Under the pieces are notes generated by a model. That model was not told where the DNA came from. It searched no databases and saw only the letters and a list, made by a program, of their open reading frames with translations. Shown one piece after another: positions 17,978 through 24,814 of a DNA stretch of 47,682 bases. This DNA is from Helicobacter bilis (GTDB taxonomy: Bacteria; Campylobacterota; Campylobacteria; Campylobacterales; Helicobacteraceae): NCBI RefSeq assembly GCF_900198365.1, contig NZ_FZMS01000027.1:1-47682 (forward strand), given 5' to 3'. Position 1 is the stretch's first letter. Each line of letters begins with the position of its first letter. A program made the translations under genes and the position numbers.

Positions 17978-18598
17978 TTAGTAATCTAGCGGCGTTTGCT
18001 TGACTTCTTTATCCGCACTTGGACGCACAGACCCAAATCCCGCAAACTCAAGCTGATGATGACTTTTTGCTTCTTCTAAATCTTTTAGAAAATCTTCTTT
18101 TAAACCAAAATGCGCTCTTTGCTCACTTGCATTTTCAAATCGATTACCCATAACAATGGCAAGTTCTGGGCAAACCTCAGCACATAAACCACAATAGATA
18201 CACCGACCTAAATTAATCGTGTAAGAATCAATCTTTTTACGACCATCATCGCCCTCATGCGTTAAGATTCTAATGCAATTACTCGTGCATATCTTCTCGC
18301 ACAAACCACAGCCAATACATCTCTCACTGCCTGATTCTAACATTCTTTGCAAGTTATGCACGGCACGATAACGGGGGCTTAAAGGCTGTGTTTCAAAAGG
18401 ATAGTTAATCGTTACAGGTTTGCTAAAAAACTCTTTTATTGTTAAGCCTAACCCTTTGATAATATCCGCCCCTAAGCTTAACTTCACACTTCGTTTAAAG
18501 CTTTCAAAGCCATTTTCTGGCATTTTCTCCATACTCACAAAATAATAATCATTTTTCTCTTGTGAATCTGTCTTTGTCTCTGTATGTGTTGTTTGCAT
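17978..18598 (-). CDS. nuoI: NADH-quinone oxidoreductase subunit I
   Basis: A ferredoxin-like subunit carrying clusters N6a and N6b on the way to quinone. Two complete 4Fe-4S motifs are visible: [15 protein letters not shown] and [13 protein letters not shown]. At 206 residues it has an N-terminal hydrophilic extension and an amphipathic segment ([15 protein letters not shown]) that would sit on the membrane. It lies between nuoH and nuoJ with gaps of about 9 bp. Confidence 0.96.
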   Translation of the reverse strand: MQTTHTETKTDSQEKNDYYFVSMEKMPENGFESFKRSVKLSLGADIIKGLGLTIKEFFSKPVTINYPFETQPLSPRYRAVHNLQRMLESGSERCIGCGLCEKICTSNCIRILTHEGDDGRKKIDSYTINLGRCIYCGLCAEVCPELAIVMGNRFENASEQRAHFGLKEDFLKDLEEAKSHHQLEFAGFGSVRPSADKEVKQTPLDY

Positions 18599-18607
18599 AC
18601 AATCTCC

Positions 18608-19594
18608 TTATAATAATACAATGCCTGTAATAAGCACATTAGCTAAAGCCAAAGGCACAAGCACTTTCCAACAAGTATTCATTAATTGATCTGGGCGGAC
18701 ATGCGGAAGAGTAGCCCTTACCCACATGAATAAAAAGATGAAAAAGCACACTTTTAAAATGATAGCAATACCGCCGGGTATAAAGCCGACAGGATTAAAA
18801 CCACCTAAGAAAATAAGGCTTACAACAAAGCCAAAGGCAAACATGTGTGCGTATTCAGCGATGAAAAACATACCCCATTTTAAGCCACTATATTCTGTGC
18901 AGTATCCAGCAATAATCTCTGCTTCATGCTCGAGTAAGTCAAATGGCGTTCTGTTTAATTCTGCATAACTTGCGATTAAGAAAAGCAGGAATGCCAAAGG
19001 CTGCTTCCATATAAGCCAATCAAGCACACTGCCGCTTTGATAGCTATTCATAGCCACAAGTGAGAGTGAGCCTACTAACATAATGGGCGCTAAAATCGCA
19101 AGTCCGCTTACAATCTCAAAGCTTAAGACTTGGATACATGCCCTAGCCCCACCTATTAAACTCCACTTATTCCCACTGCTAAGCCCTGCTAAAAGCGGTG
19201 CATAGATTCCAACTGCACCAACTGATATAAAAAAAAGTAAGCCGACATTAATATCTGAAATAATCGGTGTTACCTTATAGCCAAAAATCTCAAAACCAGG
19301 AAAAAATGGAATAGCAACCATAGAAGTCATCGCACTCACTAAGGCTACAACGGGTGCTAATGTGAAAATAAACTTATTTGCACCTTTAGGAATAATATCC
19401 TCTTTTGTAAAAAGCTTAATCGCATCAGCTCCAAACTGCAATAATCCAAAAGGTCCTACATAAACAGGTCCAAGTCGCCTTTGAAAAAATCCTAGAATCT
19501 TTCTTTCAAGATATGTTGCAAATCCACCTAAAAATGAAAACACAAGTAAAACAACTAATACCTTTATAATAGTCTCAATGATAAACTCACTCAT
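18608..19594 (-). CDS. nuoH: NADH-quinone oxidoreductase subunit H
   Basis: The membrane subunit forming the quinone chamber with NuoB/D. Diagnostic stretches are YLERKILGFFQRRLGPVYVG, LLQFGADAIKLFTKEDI, SSGNKWSLIGGARACIQVLSFEI, ELNRTPFDLLEHEAEIIAGY and TLPHVRPDQLM. At 328 residues it is normal. Its ATG overlaps the stop of the downstream-type NuoG gene by 4 bp, indicating coupling. Confidence 0.97.
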   Translation of the reverse strand: MSEFIIETIIKVLVVLLVFSFLGGFATYLERKILGFFQRRLGPVYVGPFGLLQFGADAIKLFTKEDIIPKGANKFIFTLAPVVALVSAMTSMVAIPFFPGFEIFGYKVTPIISDINVGLLFFISVGAVGIYAPLLAGLSSGNKWSLIGGARACIQVLSFEIVSGLAILAPIMLVGSLSLVAMNSYQSGSVLDWLIWKQPLAFLLFLIASYAELNRTPFDLLEHEAEIIAGYCTEYSGLKWGMFFIAEYAHMFAFGFVVSLIFLGGFNPVGFIPGGIAIILKVCFFIFLFMWVRATLPHVRPDQLMNTCWKVLVPLALANVLITGIVLL

Positions 19595-22371
19595 GCCCTA
19601 TTCCTTTCTTCCTTATTCATTTCATCTGCCTTTACAATCTCTAGCGATGTGCTAAAATAGCCTTGAAACAATGCTTTTATATTACTAATCATAGGTGAAA
19701 CAAGCAAAAGCATAGTATCTATTTCATTATCGCAATAAATCTCACTCTCAACGCGTATATCATTGTGTATAAGATATATAAAATCTCCATCCTTCAAGCC
19801 ATGCTCTTGCATATATGCTTTACTTGCATATACACCGCTTTTTGATTGGAGATTCTTACTTGAGCGCGTTGTGTTATTAAACTGATTCTGTGTTTCAAGC
19901 AATAACGCATTATAGCCTATATTCTCACGCGGACGCAATGAAAACTTCACTTCAAGGCTACTTTGTGCTTCTTTTTTATCTAAAAGCAACATATAGCCGC
20001 GATTATCCCTGCCGTCTCTCTCAAAGCTAGCCCTTAAATCTTTATGTAGAATCTGCTTATAAGCGGCATTATTCATATACAAATATTCTGTAAAATCGCT
20101 TAAATACTCTAAATGTGAAATCTCATCAGGCAAAGCTTCTAACTCTCTTGCAATATCGCTTAAATCAAGTCCAGATTCTAAACAAGAATCTAAATAAGGC
20201 ACACTAGGGATTAAAGGCAGGACTCTATTTTCTAGATTCGTTATACTGCCCTCACTTTGTGCGAGTGTAGGCAGAGAAAAATTTGGCTTTATAGTAGGGA
20301 GATTAGAATCTAGAGTGAAGTTTCCCTTTGTGCGGATACCTATGCTATATTTAGATTCTATACTATCATTTGGGCTTAAAGCACAAAGATTTGCTACGCC
20401 AATTGTATTTGTGCCTTTTGGGATATAAAGCAGGGAAAGATTTAGCCTATTACATACAAATGCGATTAAATGAGCTAGAATCTGAAGTTTTACGCCATTA
20501 TCCATAATATCATGTCGCACAGATTCTGTAATGCCCTCCATAATCGCTGTTGCCACTGCATTTTCTATTGTGGGGGGATTTTTATCTGTAAAATGTGATT
20601 GCAATCCATAGCCTTCACTACTTGTAAAATCATGCGCTAAAAACTCATCAAAAACATATTGTGAGATCATTAAGATTCCATCTTTTTTGCTTAATTTAAG
20701 GCTACTTAAATCAGTCATATTTAATGCGTTTGCGATTATGTTTATATCATAGGGACTTAGATTATCAACTTCGCTTTTTGTGTCTGCTTGTTTTTCTTCT
20801 GCTTGTTTTTCTTCTGCTTGATTTTCATTTTGCTTATTTTCTGCTTGATTTACTTCCACTTGATTTTCAACTTGAGAATCTTTAGATTCTAAACTCTCTT
20901 TAGAATCTTGTGTCAAAGTCTCTTCAGCTTCTTTTTGGATATAGAATCCTTCTACCTTTTGGACTTCCTTTTTCATAAATGCACTTAAACTATTAGGAAA
21001 GCATTCTTCAAAATCATCAATCAAATCATTTGCAAATACTAAGCCTAGCAATCCCATGAGCGAGATATTGACATTATCGCCTTGTATTTGTGTAACATTT
21101 TTGCCAAGAGATTCTAAAAGTGTATCTTTAAATAAAGTTATGCTTATCACTTGTGAGTTTTTCTGCATTTTTAGATTATTGTTTAGCTTGTAGCGAACAA
21201 TTGGTGCGTCATGTTTAAAATAAGTATGTAATGCTATAAAACTAGGGCTTGTTTTAAAGTCTTCAAAAGTAGCAAAGAAGTTTTGTTTAGATTCTGTGCT
21301 AAATTGTGTTTCATAAAGCTTTCTTGCTTGTAGGAAGTAATTTTCAAAATGCTGCAAACAATAGGCTTCATGATTTATTAATGGAATCTCTAGCTTTTTA
21401 GCAATCAGGTCTGCAAGAAAAGCCTCTTCATTACTCACATCACTGCCTATAAATATAGAATCTGCCCTTTGGAATGCTTGGTGCAATGCCGTTGTATTAC
21501 GAGATCCAATAGATACCATATCAAAGGCAAACCGCCCTGCCCCGCAGATAGGATTATATAAAAAGTCATTTTGCACACGATAGACTTTTTGTAAATCGCC
21601 CTTTACATCTAAATGCTTTACATTATATATAAGCTCACAACCCCCCGCACAATGCGTACAAGTAGAATGTATCTTTTCTAACTCCCACGCATTACTTGTA
21701 TAGGTAAAATCTTTATAAGTCATAGCCCCAACAGGACATACAGAGATACACTCTCCACAATCCTTGCATTCATTCTTACCTACAAACTCAATCAAGCCTT
21801 TTTGTCTTTTCGCCCATACAGAATAGGGATCTTTCCCCATAGAATCTTTGTAGTTATCTGGCGTGAATAGATTTGCTTTACCCGCTTTTAAATTTGCTTC
21901 CCCAATATTATCCTTACAAGTGGTAACGCACCTTTCACACATGATACATAATGCTGGGTCATAAAAGCTTTGAGCAAAACTATATGACTTTTTATCTGCT
22001 TCTTGTAAGCCAAATTGTTGCGTATCAACCTTTGTATAAAGTGTGAAATCTTGCAATTCACACTCCCCACTTTTATCACATACGCCACATTCTAAAGGGT
22101 GATTCACACAATAAGTTGTCATAATCTCATTTCTATCTTTTTGTAATTCTTCATTATGGACTACAACTTCCATGCCATCTTTTACTTTCGCATTACAGCT
22201 ATACACCCTTTTACCATTGACTTCTACCATACACATTTTACATGCTAAAGTCGGGCTACAACCGCTCAAAAAACAAATGGTAGGAATCTGTATATTATTG
22301 CGTCTTGCAACATCAAGGATTGTATCCCCATCATTTGCTTGAAGCACTTGCCCTTCAATCGTAATATTCAT
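19591..22371 (-). CDS. nuoG: NuoG paralogue 2 (iron-sulfur subunit G)
   Basis: The large Fe-S subunit of the peripheral arm. Cysteine sets, numbered from the chosen start, are C33/C44/C47/C59 (2Fe-2S), H91/C95/C98/C104 (HPLECGVCDKSGEC), C142/C145/C148/C152 and C202/C205/C208/C212 (two 4Fe-4S). CTHCAGGC follows as a partial N7-type motif. The start is set at 22371 because AAGAGGG lies 5-6 bp upstream and the ATG is one base past the stop of the other NuoG; the frame can open upstream at 22392 but without a ribosome-binding site. The C-terminal half is poorly conserved and holds a Glu/Gln/Lys-rich insertion containing three tandem EEKQA-type units. It is 926 residues, longer than H. pylori NuoG (about 844 as I recall). 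Confidence 0.9.
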   Translation of the reverse strand: MNITIEGQVLQANDGDTILDVARRNNIQIPTICFLSGCSPTLACKMCMVEVNGKRVYSCNAKVKDGMEVVVHNEELQKDRNEIMTTYCVNHPLECGVCDKSGECELQDFTLYTKVDTQQFGLQEADKKSYSFAQSFYDPALCIMCERCVTTCKDNIGEANLKAGKANLFTPDNYKDSMGKDPYSVWAKRQKGLIEFVGKNECKDCGECISVCPVGAMTYKDFTYTSNAWELEKIHSTCTHCAGGCELIYNVKHLDVKGDLQKVYRVQNDFLYNPICGAGRFAFDMVSIGSRNTTALHQAFQRADSIFIGSDVSNEEAFLADLIAKKLEIPLINHEAYCLQHFENYFLQARKLYETQFSTESKQNFFATFEDFKTSPSFIALHTYFKHDAPIVRYKLNNNLKMQKNSQVISITLFKDTLLESLGKNVTQIQGDNVNISLMGLLGLVFANDLIDDFEECFPNSLSAFMKKEVQKVEGFYIQKEAEETLTQDSKESLESKDSQVENQVEVNQAENKQNENQAEEKQAEEKQADTKSEVDNLSPYDINIIANALNMTDLSSLKLSKKDGILMISQYVFDEFLAHDFTSSEGYGLQSHFTDKNPPTIENAVATAIMEGITESVRHDIMDNGVKLQILAHLIAFVCNRLNLSLLYIPKGTNTIGVANLCALSPNDSIESKYSIGIRTKGNFTLDSNLPTIKPNFSLPTLAQSEGSITNLENRVLPLIPSVPYLDSCLESGLDLSDIARELEALPDEISHLEYLSDFTEYLYMNNAAYKQILHKDLRASFERDGRDNRGYMLLLDKKEAQSSLEVKFSLRPRENIGYNALLLETQNQFNNTTRSSKNLQSKSGVYASKAYMQEHGLKDGDFIYLIHNDIRVESEIYCDNEIDTMLLLVSPMISNIKALFQGYFSTSLEIVKADEMNKEERNRA
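20783..20827 (+). repeat. 15-bp tandem repeat in nuoG-2
   Basis: Three tandem units of TCTGCTTGTTTTTCT (starting 20783, 20798 and 20813; the third imperfect) encode EEKQA-like pentapeptides on the minus strand. More degenerate copies (NQAEN, NQVEV) follow to about 20865. The 15-bp unit keeps frame with any copy-number change. Confidence 0.75.
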
Positions 22372-22372
22372 A

Positions 22373-24814
22373 CTATGCCCTCTTATAATCAAAATATTTT
22401 TTAGAAGTTATTACATAATCACTTGCAAGGACTGCTACCATGCCTTTCATAAATGAAGTCTGCATAACCCTCACACTAAGAATAGCACCGCCTACTTGTA
22501 GATTTATAATCTCATTATCCTGCAATTTTGTAGCAATGCAAAATTGCTTTGATACCTTTAAGATTCCATGCAATTCTTTGCCATTATAGACTAGATTTTC
22601 ACTTCTGTATTCATTGCGATAAAAGCTTAAGTTACCACTTAAAGCGGCTTTATAAATGAAAATGCCACTACCTTCACCAAGTATAATCTCTGGATATTCA
22701 ATGAAATCCATATTTTTTAAAAGTCTTAAAACTTTAGAATCTAAACGCATTTTAGATTCTAAAGAGTCAAAATCTTTGATATTTTTTTCTTGCATAAGCT
22801 CTTTTAAGAAAGGAATCTCATGTGTAATATCTATCATATATTCACAATCAAGCCCTAAATAATCCTTACTTATATCAAGCAAATCTCTTTGTATGCAATC
22901 TTTCGTGCTACTAAAAATATCATCATCTCTAAAACTTGGATAAATCTTTATGAGATTCCCATACATATCAATTACACTTCCCTCCATAAACTGCATTGGC
23001 ATAATGGATATATGTTTGTGTGTATTTTTAGATTCTGTTTTAGAATCTTTATTTTTAGAAGCTAGTTTGAAAGGCATGGGTGCAATGCTAAATTCAGCAT
23101 TAGAGCGGATACCTAATACATTATTATAACTGCCATCATCATAAGCTAAATCGCATAATAAACTAATCGCATGGATATTATCATAGCAAAGCGGGATAAT
23201 AGAGCAATTCTTATAACAAAGAGAAATAGCAGATAAAATCTGTGCAATAAGCTTATAATGCTTAGAGAGATAGAAATCTTGTCCTACTAGAATCTTTATG
23301 TTAGAGGTTTGTGTAATATGAGATTCTAAAGGTTTATTATAATTGCATATAGAATCTAAAAGGGCTAATTCAGCTTCACTTACATTGCTTTCTGCCATAA
23401 GATAGGCTAAATCTTGTGCTTGTAGCCATGTCAAAGTATTTTGCAATAAGGCTAATGTCTGCGAGTTGTTTAAAGCCCTATTAGATTCTAAAGTGCTGAT
23501 TGTATCTTGTATTTGCTTTGTAAATAGGCTTAAAAGTAGTGTGCTAATAGCAAGCTCACTTGAGACTTCATAAGTAATTGCTAAATCACTTTGAAATCTC
23601 TCTTCAGCAATAGGGCTTATCCAAATATTTTTCACACCTTTTTTGAGTGATAGCTTTGAGAGATCACTACGCAATACAGGCATTTCATCATAGAGATAAC
23701 TGCCTAAGATAATCACAACGCCATTATGTTGTAAGTCTTTTAGTGCATTGAGATTCTCTACTTCTGTGTATTGATTACAAATAGAGCTAAACTCTTTATA
23801 ATGCAGTGCTTCGTTACAATAGATCTTTTTATTTGCTCTCTGTGCTAAAAGACTAGCGATATAGGCTTCTTCATTTGTTAGATTTGTCCCAAGACGCAGG
23901 GCATTTGCTTTTGATAAAGCCTCATTTAAACTAAAATTATTAGTATTAGAATCTTGTAAGTTTTTGCGTAAAAAGTTATGTCTTCCAGCATGGCATAACT
24001 GCATGATATGGGCTTCATTTTTAATACGATAGACTTCTTTTTTAGAATCTATATTATGTTTTACTTCATAATGCAAAGGGCAGTGCAAACTGCAATGAAT
24101 GCAATGTGATTTAGCTTTCTCTAACTCCCACGCATTACTTGTATAAGTGAAACGCGTAGAAAACATAGCCCCCGTTGGACACACACTCACGCATTCATCA
24201 CAATCTTCACAATAGGCATTAAAATCTACACCAATTTTTGAGTGAAAGCCCCCTGCAAGCACGGATAGCACACTATTTCCCACATATTCATTGCAAGTTC
24301 TAGCACATCTCTCACACATGATACATAAGGCTTCATTATAGACTTTATTATGAAAATGCACATAGTCATTTTGCTTTTGAATAGCAAAAAAAGGCTGGAT
24401 TGCAACCCTAGATTCTAACACTTTATCTTGCAATTCACACTCACCGCTTTTATCACATACACCGCATTCTAATGGGTGATTAATACATAAAAAGCTCATA
24501 ATTTGATTGCGATATTTTTGCAACTTCTCAGTTTGTGTGTAGATTCTAAGTGGCTTTGCTACATAGCTTTTACAACTTGCAATAATATTGCCATTATCCT
24601 CTTCTACCACACACATGCGACATGCACCCGTTGGTGTAAGCTTTTTAAGATCACAAAGTGTAGGGATATTTATACCATTATTTCTTGCTACGCTTAATAA
24701 ACTCTCCCCTTTTTTTGCACAGCATTCCTTATCATCGATAAATACTTGAATGAGTGAATCTTTTTGCTCTGTCTTAGAATCTTCATGCTTTATAGCAATA
24801 TCTGCTTGTGTCAT
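22373..24814 (-). CDS. nuoG: NuoG paralogue 1 (iron-sulfur subunit G)
   Basis: A second NuoG-type protein, 813 residues. The N-terminal cluster ligands are complete: C54/C65/C68/C81, H113/C117/C120/C126, C164/C167/C170/C174 and C202/C205/C208/C212. CIHCSLHCPLHYEVK follows at about 238. Both NuoG copies share the FTYTSNAWELEK stretch. Past residue 260 this one is divergent and lacks obvious molybdopterin-binding residues. Its ATG overlaps the stop of the NuoF-GltD gene by 4 bp, with AAAGGAG upstream, and it ends one base before NuoG-2. Tandem NuoG genes suggest either two alternative arms or one arm with an extra Fe-S relay. Confidence 0.9.
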   Translation of the reverse strand: MTQADIAIKHEDSKTEQKDSLIQVFIDDKECCAKKGESLLSVARNNGINIPTLCDLKKLTPTGACRMCVVEEDNGNIIASCKSYVAKPLRIYTQTEKLQKYRNQIMSFLCINHPLECGVCDKSGECELQDKVLESRVAIQPFFAIQKQNDYVHFHNKVYNEALCIMCERCARTCNEYVGNSVLSVLAGGFHSKIGVDFNAYCEDCDECVSVCPTGAMFSTRFTYTSNAWELEKAKSHCIHCSLHCPLHYEVKHNIDSKKEVYRIKNEAHIMQLCHAGRHNFLRKNLQDSNTNNFSLNEALSKANALRLGTNLTNEEAYIASLLAQRANKKIYCNEALHYKEFSSICNQYTEVENLNALKDLQHNGVVIILGSYLYDEMPVLRSDLSKLSLKKGVKNIWISPIAEERFQSDLAITYEVSSELAISTLLLSLFTKQIQDTISTLESNRALNNSQTLALLQNTLTWLQAQDLAYLMAESNVSEAELALLDSICNYNKPLESHITQTSNIKILVGQDFYLSKHYKLIAQILSAISLCYKNCSIIPLCYDNIHAISLLCDLAYDDGSYNNVLGIRSNAEFSIAPMPFKLASKNKDSKTESKNTHKHISIMPMQFMEGSVIDMYGNLIKIYPSFRDDDIFSSTKDCIQRDLLDISKDYLGLDCEYMIDITHEIPFLKELMQEKNIKDFDSLESKMRLDSKVLRLLKNMDFIEYPEIILGEGSGIFIYKAALSGNLSFYRNEYRSENLVYNGKELHGILKVSKQFCIATKLQDNEIINLQVGGAILSVRVMQTSFMKGMVAVLASDYVITSKKYFDYKRA

